A stretch of 64,000 nt of DNA from Metabacillus indicus LMG 22858 (lineage in GTDB: Bacteria; Bacillota; Bacilli; Bacillales; Bacillaceae): positions 558,001-622,000 of the forward strand of contig NZ_JGVU02000002.1 of the NCBI RefSeq assembly GCF_000708755.2, read 5' to 3'. A program made the translations under genes and the position numbers. The notes beneath the pieces were generated by a model. The model did no database searches. It was given only the letters and a program-made list of their open reading frames with translations, and was not told the origin of the DNA. Below, piece by piece: positions 45,035-51,847 of the stretch; positions within the stretch are counted from its first letter, which is position 1, and each line of letters starts with the position of its first letter.

Positions 45035-45204
45035 TTAACGTGCCTCCTGCCGATTTCTTTTTTCTGGGCAAGCGTCATTGTTCTGCTGCTGATGGACGAA
45101 TTTAATAATTTCTGGATTTGCTTCAGCTGTTCAAGGCTTGCGTCCTGGCGGATGTATCTGATTGCTTTCTTAATTGACTTTGGAAAGTGCTCATCCGATT
45201 TCAA
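45031..45204 (-). CDS. small ORF of unknown function, translationally coupled to epsC
   Basis: 57 residues from a TTG start with AAAGGAG seven bases upstream. The product begins MKSDEHFPKSIKKAIRYIRQ and continues LEQLKQIQKLLNSSISSRTM, predicted mostly helical and basic. Its stop codon overlaps the epsC start (ATGA), so it is very likely translated. It lies between the EAR element and epsC. I do not recognise the family. A role as a small regulator or coupling leader peptide is open. Confidence 0.7.
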   Translation of the reverse strand: MKSDEHFPKSIKKAIRYIRQDASLEQLKQIQKLLNSSISSRTMTLAQKKEIGRRHVK

Positions 45205-45222
45205 AAGAAAATCTCCTTTCTC

Positions 45223-45276
45223 TATATAAATTTAAACGGATCGCTATCTTTATAACGAACCGTTTAAATTTATATA
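45223..45276. repeat. 17-bp perfect inverted repeat upstream of the small ORF
   Basis: TATATAAATTTAAACGG (45223-45239) and its exact complement (45260-45276) flank 20 bases. The AT-rich stem would form in the mRNA just before the ribosome site at about 45211-45217. No T-run follows, so it is not a classic terminator. Confidence 0.8.
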
Positions 45277-45284
45277 ATTGGGGC

Positions 45285-45388
45285 ATTTAACCCCTCCTCA
45301 CGCCACACCAGCGACGACTTGCGTCTAAGGTTTTTACACCCACAGCATGACCGAGTGCCTCCATTGATAACGGCAAGGAGACATCGCC
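45285..45388 (-). ncRNA. probable EAR (epsC RNA) antitermination element
   Basis: The stretch between epsB and epsC is clearly more GC-rich and structured than the AT-rich sequence around it. On the minus strand it reads GGCGATGTCTCCTTGCCGTT, then GGAGGCACTCGGTCATGCTG, then TGGGTGTAAAAACC and GTGTGGCGTGAGGAGGGG. In B. subtilis the EAR lies in exactly this place, between epsB and epsC, and lets RNA polymerase read through internal terminators. An intrinsic terminator lies downstream at 43168-43192. The boundaries are approximate and the assignment rests on position, composition and recalled conserved blocks. Confidence 0.72.
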
Positions 45389-45390
45389 TA

Positions 45391-45446
45391 ATTCTTAATA
45401 AAGAACAAGTGTTGCAAAAAATATCATTTGAATTCGTTAAGGACAA
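45391..45446 (-). promoter_or_regulatory. possible internal eps promoter with SinR-type palindrome
   Basis: On the minus strand TTGTCC (45446-45441), 17 bases, then TATTTT (45423-45418) form a modest promoter at the end of epsB. GTTCTTTATTAAGAAT (45406-45391) follows where the transcript would begin. The 19 bases ATTCTTAATAAAGAACAAG (plus strand) recur exactly at 25285-25303 before the lasso operon. Confidence 0.45.
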
Positions 45447-46083
45447 TTCCAAGAAGAGACGCTCTTGCTGCTGTCAGGATTTTGTTAGCCTCTAAGGCTT
45501 TTTCTTTGTCTGTTTTTCCATTATTTACAACAATCACAACGCCATCACATTCGTTAGCGAGGATCTTCGTATCTACTGCATTTAGAACAGGCGGACAGTC
45601 AAAAAGGATATAATCATACTGTTTTTGCATGTTCAACATTAAATCTCTCATCGCCTGTGATGCAATTAGTTCTGAAGGATTATGCGGAATTGATCCGCTC
45701 GTTAAAACCGCAAGTCTGCCGATTTCTGTCTGATGAACAGCATCGCTTAAAACAGCGTTTCCTATTAATACATTTGTAAGGCCGATGTTGTTCTCTAATT
45801 TAAATGAATCATGAATAGAAGGCTTTCTTAAATCACCGTCTATCAGAAGTACTTTCTCCCCCTGCAGTGCGAGTGATACAGCCAAATTGGCTACGGTTGT
45901 CGTCTTTCCTTCCCCATATCCAGGAGAGGTGACAAGAAGAGATCTGTAGGACTGTTCAATAGATGCAAACTGCAGGTTTGTAATAATTGTCCTGTATTGA
46001 TCAGAGAGAATGCTGTTTGGATTTAAATAGGTGATCAGACTTTTTTTCCTTTGCGGGACGTTGTTAAAAAGATTTCGAACCAA
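45424..46083 (-). CDS. epsB: bacterial tyrosine kinase, CpsD/CapB/EpsB type
   Basis: 219 residues from a TTG start. Walker A is LLVTSPGYGEGKTTTVANLA, Walker A' is EKVLLIDGDLRKPSIHDSF, and Walker B is YDYILFDCPPVL. It autophosphorylates on tyrosines and works with its membrane partner EpsA to control chain length and export. I see no Tyr cluster at the C-terminus, which ends GIVLNEFK. The TTG at 46083 is 7 bases after AAGGAG; a GTG at 46092 overlaps that site. Confidence 0.9.
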   Translation of the reverse strand: MVRNLFNNVPQRKKSLITYLNPNSILSDQYRTIITNLQFASIEQSYRSLLVTSPGYGEGKTTTVANLAVSLALQGEKVLLIDGDLRKPSIHDSFKLENNIGLTNVLIGNAVLSDAVHQTEIGRLAVLTSGSIPHNPSELIASQAMRDLMLNMQKQYDYILFDCPPVLNAVDTKILANECDGVVIVVNNGKTDKEKALEANKILTAARASLLGIVLNEFK

Positions 46084-46804
46084 AGGTTTCACTCCTTACA
46101 TGCTGCTTCTTCTTGAAAGTTCCTTTTGTTGTATTCCGTTTAGTCATTCTTGAAACAGTCCCTAGAATCGGTGCATCAAAGATCTCTTCAACGTCTCTCT
46201 TGCTGCGGATGCTGTCATCTAATGAATCAAGAAGAAAAACAAGTCCAATGCCAATGATGATTCCTGCAATTGCTCCCATCATGACATAGCGGGAATGATT
46301 TTCATTGATTGGATAATAATTTGGTTTGGCTTCTGCCATGACTTTCATTCCGTCGATGACTAGAAAATCCGGAATTTCATCTTTGAAAGTAGCGGCTGTT
46401 GTATTGGCAATTTCTGCAGCCAGGACTGGATCAGCATCTATCACTGAAATATTAATGACCTGTGAAGCTCCAATCGTCTCTACATTGATCTGGCCGCTCA
46501 GCGCTTCACCTGACCGGTTCAGTTTCAGCTCAGATGAGACCTTTTCGAGAACCGCAGGATCACGGATGATAACATTGAGAGTATTAAGTGTGTCTGCTGT
46601 TGTATTGACAGCAATTCTTGTTGAGGTTGCATAAAGCGGGCTAGTATAGAAGTAACTGTAAAATGCACCGAGGAATGTCGTCAGCACTGTAATAACGGCG
46701 ATGATCCAAAACCTTCTTTTTATGATTGTGAAAATTTCCTTTAAATCGATTTCCTTTTCTTTGCCTGCTATAAGAGGTTCGTCGTGGAAATTGGGATTTT
46801 TCAT
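46064..46804 (-). CDS. epsA: polysaccharide co-polymerase / kinase modulator
   Basis: 246 residues. A Wzz-type domain has two membrane segments: FWIIAVITVLTTFLGAFYSY near residue 35 and YVMMGAIAGIIIGIGLVFLL near residue 185, around an extracytoplasmic loop. After the second segment comes LDDSIRSKRDVEEIFDAPIL, the cytoplasmic tail that activates EpsB. The ATG at 46804 follows AAAGG by 8 bases; an in-frame GTG at 46813 is less well placed. First gene of the operon. Confidence 0.91.
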   Translation of the reverse strand: MKNPNFHDEPLIAGKEKEIDLKEIFTIIKRRFWIIAVITVLTTFLGAFYSYFYTSPLYATSTRIAVNTTADTLNTLNVIIRDPAVLEKVSSELKLNRSGEALSGQINVETIGASQVINISVIDADPVLAAEIANTTAATFKDEIPDFLVIDGMKVMAEAKPNYYPINENHSRYVMMGAIAGIIIGIGLVFLLDSLDDSIRSKRDVEEIFDAPILGTVSRMTKRNTTKGTFKKKQHVRSETFGSKSF

Positions 46805-46884
46805 ATGCTCCACCTTTCAGTTTGTGCAGTTCTACATTAAGAACAGTTTATGTACTTAACCGTTTTCCATATTCTATGATTCTC

Positions 46885-46913
46885 ATCATAGTTCTTTATA
46901 AAGAACGTGTCAA
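46885..46913 (-). promoter_or_regulatory. epsA promoter with SinR operator in the spacer
   Basis: On the minus strand TTGACA (46913-46908), a 17-base spacer, then TATGAT (46890-46885). The spacer contains GTTCTTTATAAAGAAC (46906-46891), a perfect 16-bp palindrome built from two SinR half-sites. Binding here would block RNA polymerase directly. Repression by SinR is inferred from B. subtilis. Confidence 0.87.
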
Positions 46914-47048
46914 GCGAATAGTACAATATTATTATGAATTTTTCGTAAATATTAATCAATCATTCAGATTGTCTTTTTTATGCTTTAAATTTACTATAAG
47001 TGATTAGCCCTATTCATGAAAACTAGGAAAATATCCATATTTCGCTAA

Positions 47049-47130
47049 AAAGAACAAAAAACGCTTGATTTCTAACCTGTTCTCATTTTATCATAGAAAT
47101 AAGATATTTTATAAAGAACAAACAGTTCCT
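47049..47130 (+). promoter_or_regulatory. SinR-type half-sites upstream of sinR
   Basis: AAAGAAC at 47049-47055 and 47113-47119, with GTTCCTT at 47125-47131 close by. They lie 60-140 bases before the sinR ATG and could mediate autoregulation. Half-sites alone are common by chance in A-rich DNA. Confidence 0.5.
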
Positions 47131-47189
47131 TATAATGAAACAGTCTGTGCTACTATACTATCAGGATGATCTGATTAAGGAGACAGGAA

Positions 47190-47558
47190 ATGGTTGGTGA
47201 TCAAATAAGAGAATTGAGACTCGAAAAAGGATATTCTATTAGTGAATTAGCTGATCTTGCAGGGGTCTCAAAGTCGTATTTAAGTTATATCGAACGGAAT
47301 ATTCAAAAAAACCCCTCTCTACAGTTCTTAAAAAAGATTGCTTTTACTCTCGAAGTAGACCTTGATACCCTGATTGATGAGAAAGATCAGGAGACAATTC
47401 CAATTGATGATGAGTGGAAAGAGCTTCTCGGGCAAGCCATTGCAGAAGGCTTAAGCAAAGAACAATTCAAGGATTTCCAGGAGTATGTGAAATTCCAAAA
47501 ATGGAAGCATGGAAAGAAACAGATAATTGAGTTTATGGATGACAATAAACCACAATAA
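47190..47558 (+). CDS. sinR: SinR/SlrR-family biofilm repressor
   Basis: 122 residues. An N-terminal Xre-type helix-turn-helix (IRELRLEKGYSISELADLAG, VSKSYLSYIERNIQKNPSLQ) is followed by a C-terminal SinI/SinR dimerisation segment (DDEWKELLGQAIAEGLSKEQ, FKDFQEYVKFQKWKH). The SYLSYIERN recognition helix is close to that of B. subtilis SinR. AAGGAG lies 7 bases before the ATG. It is divergent from epsA. No sinI-like anti-repressor gene adjoins it, so an antagonist must be encoded elsewhere. SlrR is an alternative name. Confidence 0.86.
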   Translation: MVGDQIRELRLEKGYSISELADLAGVSKSYLSYIERNIQKNPSLQFLKKIAFTLEVDLDTLIDEKDQETIPIDDEWKELLGQAIAEGLSKEQFKDFQEYVKFQKWKHGKKQIIEFMDDNKPQ

Positions 47559-47560
47559 GA

Positions 47561-47597
47561 AAGGCCTCTTATCTAAACCTGATAAGAGGCCTTCTAT
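47561..47597. terminator. strong bidirectional terminator between sinR and the dehydratase gene
   Basis: AAGGCCTCTTATC-taaacct-GATAAGAGGCCTT is a 13-bp perfect stem followed by a T-rich stretch, with A-rich sequence on the left for the opposite strand. Confidence 0.88.
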
Positions 47598-47996
47598 TTA
47601 CATTCGTTTCATCCTCACCTTCCCGCTAACAACTTCCTCCCCTTTCTCATTCCTCGCACTTACTAAAAATGAAGAAGTATCTCCATTCATTTCTTCTGCA
47701 GCTGCTTCCAGTGTAAGCACATCGCCTAAAAAAACCATTCCTTTAAAACGGACAGAATAGTCCCTGATGAACCATTCGTCTAAATAAGGAGAGAACAGCT
47801 TCCCGAGGCTGCCCATTGTCCACATACCGTGAGCGATAACCCCCGGGAGTCCTGCTTTTTCTGCCTCTTCGTCTATGGTGTGAATGGGATTGTAGTCACC
47901 CGAGGAGCCGGCATATTTTATGAGAGTGAGTCTGTCGACGGGAGGAAGTGTGATGCTTCCTAGTTTTGTGCCCGACCGGAGATCAGCGATTGTCAT
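47598..47996 (-). CDS. MaoC-like hot-dog dehydratase
   Basis: 132 residues. The hydratase-2 motif is YAGSSGDYNPIHTIDEEAEK with catalytic Asp and His, followed by VIAHGMWTMGSLGKLF. It probably forms a heterodimer with the product of the gene 4 bases upstream, like mycobacterial HadA-HadB, and hydrates or dehydrates (3R)-hydroxyacyl thioesters. Part of an acyl-chain operon with an acyl-CoA dehydrogenase. Confidence 0.85.
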   Translation of the reverse strand: MTIADLRSGTKLGSITLPPVDRLTLIKYAGSSGDYNPIHTIDEEAEKAGLPGVIAHGMWTMGSLGKLFSPYLDEWFIRDYSVRFKGMVFLGDVLTLEAAAEEMNGDTSSFLVSARNEKGEEVVSGKVRMKRM

Positions 47997-48000
47997 ACGG

Positions 48001-48441
48001 TTACCCCTTTCTTGCGGCTTCCGTCATGATGACAGACTGCGTCATTGTGAAGATGACTTCTCCTTTTTCCGTTTCTCCCATTCTTTCAATTGTAAGGATG
48101 ACCATGCTTCCGCCACTGCCAGTCCGTTCTTTACAGTTTGATAGTCTGGAAGAGCACCAGATTATTTCGCCTGCGTAAAGAGGGCGCTCGTAGTGGAAGG
48201 TCTGTTCGCCGTGGATTAAACCTTTGGACGGCAAGTTCAGGCCTCCTATTGTGCCGTAGTTCAGAGTGACGGGAAAGGTTACCGGTGCGATATTCCGTTT
48301 GAAAGCTGACGTTTCACCTGCATCTGTGTCAGTATATAGCGGATTGTCATCGCCGATTGCGAGGGCAAATCTGCGTATGGCTCCCGGTTCAACCGTGTTT
48401 TCCACTTTTTCGGAAGCGCTTCCAATTAAGTGTTTATACAT
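48001..48441 (-). CDS. MaoC-like N-terminal dehydratase subunit (FAS1_DH/HadA type)
   Basis: 146 residues. IRRFALAIGDDNPLYTDTDA shows the hot-dog helix without the active-site His, and FPVTLNYGTIGGLNLPSKGL, IHGEQTFHYERPLYAGEIIW continue the fold. Such subunits support the catalytic MaoC partner encoded just downstream. Overlap and spacing show a tight operon. Substrate unknown. Confidence 0.82.
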   Translation of the reverse strand: MYKHLIGSASEKVENTVEPGAIRRFALAIGDDNPLYTDTDAGETSAFKRNIAPVTFPVTLNYGTIGGLNLPSKGLIHGEQTFHYERPLYAGEIIWCSSRLSNCKERTGSGGSMVILTIERMGETEKGEVIFTMTQSVIMTEAARKG

Positions 48442-48454
48442 TTGACCGTCTCCC

Positions 48455-49630
48455 TTAAATGAATTGTCCGATTTTTACGTTTCCTTTGATCAGGTTCCTT
48501 GAGAGGATCAGGCGCTGGATTTCATCTGTTCCGTCATAGATTCTCCACAGACGGGCTTCACGGTACCAGCGTTCGATCGGCAGTTCCCGTGTGTAGCCCA
48601 TTCCTCCGTGGATCTGAAGGACGCGGTCAACTACTCTGTTGCCCATGTTGGAGCCGTAAAGTTTTGCCATGGATGCAAGATGCCTGTTGTCTTCTCCCTG
48701 GTCCAGTGTGAACGCGGCATTGAGCACGAGCCATTTCGCTGCTTCGATTTCAGTTGCAGAGTCTGCGATTTGCCACTGGATAGCCTGGCGGTCTGCGATT
48801 GGTCGTCCAAAGGTTTCGCGCTCTTTTGAATAATCGATGGCCATTTGCAAGAGACGTTCTGCTGCGCCCACTGCCGTTGCGCCTACGATCCATCTTGCAA
48901 ATCCTATCCATTCGAGGCCGAGCTTATAGCCCCCATGAAGCTCTCCCAGAATGTTTTCTTCCGGAACACGCACGTTGTCAAAGATCAGGGCTGCAGGGCC
49001 CCATTCGCCCATTGTGTGAATGTATTCAGACTTCCACCCCATATCTCTGTCAACTATAAAGCAGGTCACCCCGTCACGGCCTGTTGCACGGTGTTTTTCT
49101 TTGTCGGTAATCGCAATGACCATAACGAAATCTGCTTCATTTCCACCTGTGATGAACGTTTTCTCGCCGTTCAACACCCATTCGTTTCCGTCTTTGACAG
49201 CGGTCATGCGGATATTGCGGGTGTCAGAGCCTGCTGCAGGCTCGGTCATTGCAAAACATGATTTTTTATCGCCATTAATCGTGGGAAGCAAGTATTTCTC
49301 TTTTTGCTCCTCGTTTGCGTAGTAAAGAATATTATCGGCCGATCCTCCAAACCTGAAAGGGACGAACGTTTTTGAAACTTCCATGTGAACGATGGCAAGC
49401 ATCATTTGGCCGAGGTTAACACCGCCGTACTCTTCCGGTGTGTTGATTCCCCAGAAACCTGCCTTTTTGGCTTTTTGCTGAAGTTCTTCCAGTTTCTCTT
49501 TGGATAAGCTCGGACGTCCTTCCAGTTCATTTCTGAGGACTGTATTCTCAAGAGGCATTAATTCATTCTCTACAAATTTTCTGATTGTTTTCTGAACCAT
49601 TCGCTGCTCTTCTGTTAAACGCAAATGCAT
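48455..49630 (-). CDS. acyl-CoA dehydrogenase
   Basis: 391 residues. CFAMTEPAAGSDTRNIRMTA and EWVLNGEKTFITGGNEADFV are the first signature; IHGGMGYTRELPIERWYREA, RLWRIYDGTDEIQRLILSRN are the second. FAD enzyme that introduces a trans-2 double bond in acyl-CoA, probably of a branched or medium chain. GGAG is 8 bases before the chosen ATG; GTG at 49639 is an alternative. An imperfect palindrome lies upstream. Confidence 0.9.
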   Translation of the reverse strand: MHLRLTEEQRMVQKTIRKFVENELMPLENTVLRNELEGRPSLSKEKLEELQQKAKKAGFWGINTPEEYGGVNLGQMMLAIVHMEVSKTFVPFRFGGSADNILYYANEEQKEKYLLPTINGDKKSCFAMTEPAAGSDTRNIRMTAVKDGNEWVLNGEKTFITGGNEADFVMVIAITDKEKHRATGRDGVTCFIVDRDMGWKSEYIHTMGEWGPAALIFDNVRVPEENILGELHGGYKLGLEWIGFARWIVGATAVGAAERLLQMAIDYSKERETFGRPIADRQAIQWQIADSATEIEAAKWLVLNAAFTLDQGEDNRHLASMAKLYGSNMGNRVVDRVLQIHGGMGYTRELPIERWYREARLWRIYDGTDEIQRLILSRNLIKGNVKIGQFI

Positions 49631-49653
49631 GCCATTCACTCCGTTTCTTAAAA

Positions 49654-49671
49654 ATACTAACCAGTTGGTAT
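49654..49671. promoter_or_regulatory. imperfect palindrome before the acyl-CoA dehydrogenase, possible TetR-type operator
   Basis: ATACTAACCAGTTGGTAT matches its own complement at 14 of 18 positions and lies 24 bases before the start codon. TetR-family regulators of acyl-CoA genes use operators of this general form. Confidence 0.45.
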
Positions 49672-49729
49672 GTTTCTAGTTTATTTTGAAATTTCAGAAA
49701 AAACAAGTCTGAATTCAAAAAAAAGCCCT

Positions 49730-50125
49730 CTAATTTTCATAGAGGTGCTTTTCAAGAACATATCTGATGTCATCTGGAATGGATTCGGACTGTTTTTCAT
49801 GTACATTGTAGTGGACATAAACAGCGGTCCCTTTTGCGCAAAGGGTACCCTCCTGGTGGATCTCTTCATATAATTCAAGGCTTGAATTACCGATCCGTTT
49901 AATCCAGCAGTATACGTCTGCCTTTTTTCCAAAATAAAGCTGACTTTTAAATTCAACATTCATGCTGAGTATAATCATTTTCCAGTCACTGAAAGAATGA
50001 TCTGGATTAAATAACTGAAACAGGCCGTTTCGCCCCGCTTCAAACCAAACCGGTATGACGGTATTGTTGATATGCCCAACACCGTCGGTTTCTGATACTC
50101 TCGGTTCAATCACTGTATGAAACAT
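49730..50125 (-). CDS. acyl-CoA thioesterase (4HBT hot-dog family)
   Basis: 131 residues. SETDGVGHINNTVIPVWFEA contains the catalytic Asp of the 4-hydroxybenzoyl-CoA thioesterase/YbgC group, followed by ILSMNVEFKSQLYFGKKADV and LYEEIHQEGTLCAKGTAVYV. It hydrolyses an acyl-CoA. AAGGGGTG lies 8 bases before the ATG, and the gene overlaps the end of the alcohol dehydrogenase gene by 20 bases. Confidence 0.85.
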   Translation of the reverse strand: MFHTVIEPRVSETDGVGHINNTVIPVWFEAGRNGLFQLFNPDHSFSDWKMIILSMNVEFKSQLYFGKKADVYCWIKRIGNSSLELYEEIHQEGTLCAKGTAVYVHYNVHEKQSESIPDDIRYVLEKHLYEN

Positions 50126-51308
50126 GCTCTGACACCCCTTCTGCTTTCAAATTTCCATGAAAGGCAGCGGTATAAATCCGCTTTATGTCATCACGTAATA
50201 ATGGCTTGGGACTTCTTGCAAGCAGTCTCGTCTGTTTTGCCCCATTGTCTGCAAGTCTGTCAAGATCCTCTTCTTTTATTCCATATTCTTTTAAGCTCAG
50301 AGGAAGCCCTGTATCGTGAATCAGGTGCTTCATTTCAAGAACAGCAAGGCGGGCAAGTTCTTCATCTGTCCGTCCGTTGTTTTCAATTCCCAGTTTCCCT
50401 GCTAAAACGGCCATTTTTCCGCTGCAGGAGTCTCTGATCTCATCCATCACATAGGGCAGAAGGACGGCATTTGACTCGCCGTGGGGAATGCTGAAAAGCC
50501 CGCCTAAAGGATAAGCTAACGCGTGCACTCCAGCTACACCTGCATTAAAAAAGCTTAATCCGGCAAGCATGCTTCCCCAGGACATGCTGTTTCTTGCTTC
50601 TTGATCTGAGCCATTCAGCACTGCAGTGCGAAGACTTGAAACAATTTTACCTGCAGCCTCCAGCGCGAGAGTATCTGTAAGAACTGTCGCATGAACGGAC
50701 AGATACGATTCTATGGCATGTGTAAGGGCATCAATCCCGCTTGAAGCCGTTGCTCTTTTCGGAAGAGTATAAGTCAGTTCGGGATCAATGATGACCGCAT
50801 CTGCAAGGAGATAAGGATGAGTGATGACATCCTTTGAATCCTCGAGGGAGAAAACGGCAATGTCCGTCATTTCCGCCCCGGTTCCTGAAGTCGTAGGAAT
50901 TAATAGTTTAGGCAGCCCTTTATTTGACAGTGATTTTGTTCCCGTCAGATTCAAGTAATCCTCGACGGCACCTTCATGGCATGATAAAACAGCAGCCGCT
51001 TTGGCAAGATCAAGACAGCTGCCCCCTCCTATTCCGATAACCAGGTCAGCGCCTGACGCAACAAGCGCTGCTTTTGCCCGGTTTCCGGCTTCAGAAGTCG
51101 GTTCAGGCTGGATATCAGAAAAGATTTCAAGTTCAATCTTTTCTTCTTCAAATGCCTGCAAGAGCGGTTTCAGCACGTTTAATCCAATCAGCACCGGATC
51201 TGCAAAGAGATGCACTTTCTTCGCCTGATGCTGTTGAACCAGTTCAAGGACCTTCTGAAAGGATCCTTCACCTGTAATAATGATTGAAGGAGATCTGAAC
51301 GTACTCAC
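50106..51308 (-). CDS. iron-containing alcohol dehydrogenase
   Basis: 400 residues from a GTG start after AAGGAGGGGG. NAD-binding GADLVIGIGGGSCLDLAKAA, substrate loop LLIPTTSGTGAEMTDIAVFS, and metal ligands in SGIDALTHAIESYLS, GVHALAYPLGGLFSIPHGES match group III alcohol dehydrogenases. It oxidises or reduces an alcohol/aldehyde; substrate unknown. The start overlaps the GNAT stop codon. Confidence 0.88.
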   Translation of the reverse strand: MSTFRSPSIIITGEGSFQKVLELVQQHQAKKVHLFADPVLIGLNVLKPLLQAFEEEKIELEIFSDIQPEPTSEAGNRAKAALVASGADLVIGIGGGSCLDLAKAAAVLSCHEGAVEDYLNLTGTKSLSNKGLPKLLIPTTSGTGAEMTDIAVFSLEDSKDVITHPYLLADAVIIDPELTYTLPKRATASSGIDALTHAIESYLSVHATVLTDTLALEAAGKIVSSLRTAVLNGSDQEARNSMSWGSMLAGLSFFNAGVAGVHALAYPLGGLFSIPHGESNAVLLPYVMDEIRDSCSGKMAVLAGKLGIENNGRTDEELARLAVLEMKHLIHDTGLPLSLKEYGIKEEDLDRLADNGAKQTRLLARSPKPLLRDDIKRIYTAAFHGNLKAEGVSEHVSYSD

Positions 51309-51796
51309 AATACCCCCTCCTTATTGCCGGAGAAAAAGGTTTGAATCTGCAGTCCATCTGATGAGATGTTTGTATATTCTCCGTCCGCAAACATGGAAAT
51401 GGTCTTTTCCCAAAATCTCCTGGCCGGCACGTTTCTTTCTATCTGAGTAACTTCCCATTTTCCGGGATGAAGCCTGAACAGATCATGTGCAGCAGTCGTA
51501 CCCAGGGAATTTCTTCTGAACTTTTTCAAAATGAAAAATTCCGCTATCGAAAACACGTTTTCGGACAAATCAAATCTTACGAGGGCAAATCCGGCATACT
51601 CGCCGTTATGCACGATCAAATACGGAAACCTTCCTTCTTCAACCCAGTATTTATCCAAATAAGCATACGGATCAAACAGACCTTTCACATTAACTGCCGC
51701 ATCATTAAACTCGCTGAAATCATATAAATAGAACTGCATCAGATTTTCGAATACTGGTTTTTTCGAAACATCTGCCAATGATAGTTGATAAGACAT
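51305..51796 (-). CDS. GNAT-family acetyltransferase
   Basis: 163 residues. YLIVHNGEYAGFALVRF, then IAEFFILKKFRRNSLGTTAA with the acetyl-CoA R-x-x-x-G-x pattern, and QIERNVPARRFWEKTI at the end. The N-terminal FYLYDFSEF motif is common in a Bacillus subgroup of unknown substrate. It leads the operon with the alcohol dehydrogenase and thioesterase. Confidence 0.8.
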   Translation of the reverse strand: MSYQLSLADVSKKPVFENLMQFYLYDFSEFNDAAVNVKGLFDPYAYLDKYWVEEGRFPYLIVHNGEYAGFALVRFDLSENVFSIAEFFILKKFRRNSLGTTAAHDLFRLHPGKWEVTQIERNVPARRFWEKTISMFADGEYTNISSDGLQIQTFFSGNKEGVL

Positions 51797-51847
51797 AGAT
51801 TCACCCCTTGTTAGGTGAAATTCTATTTAAACTGCGTTGTTCCTGCT

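Larger units (their letters stand above)
46814..47189. other. 376-base divergent intergenic region between epsA and sinR
   Basis: It holds the epsA promoter with its SinR palindrome, an inverted GTTCT-6-AGAAC pair in the epsA leader (46829-46844), and more half-sites on the sinR side. The rest is AT-rich with no ORF that I would support. Confidence 0.8.

Noticed and set aside
45270-45452. 60-codon open frame on the minus strand across the EAR region
   Set aside because: No ribosome site, Cys/Arg-rich shadow-like product, and it covers the structured RNA element.
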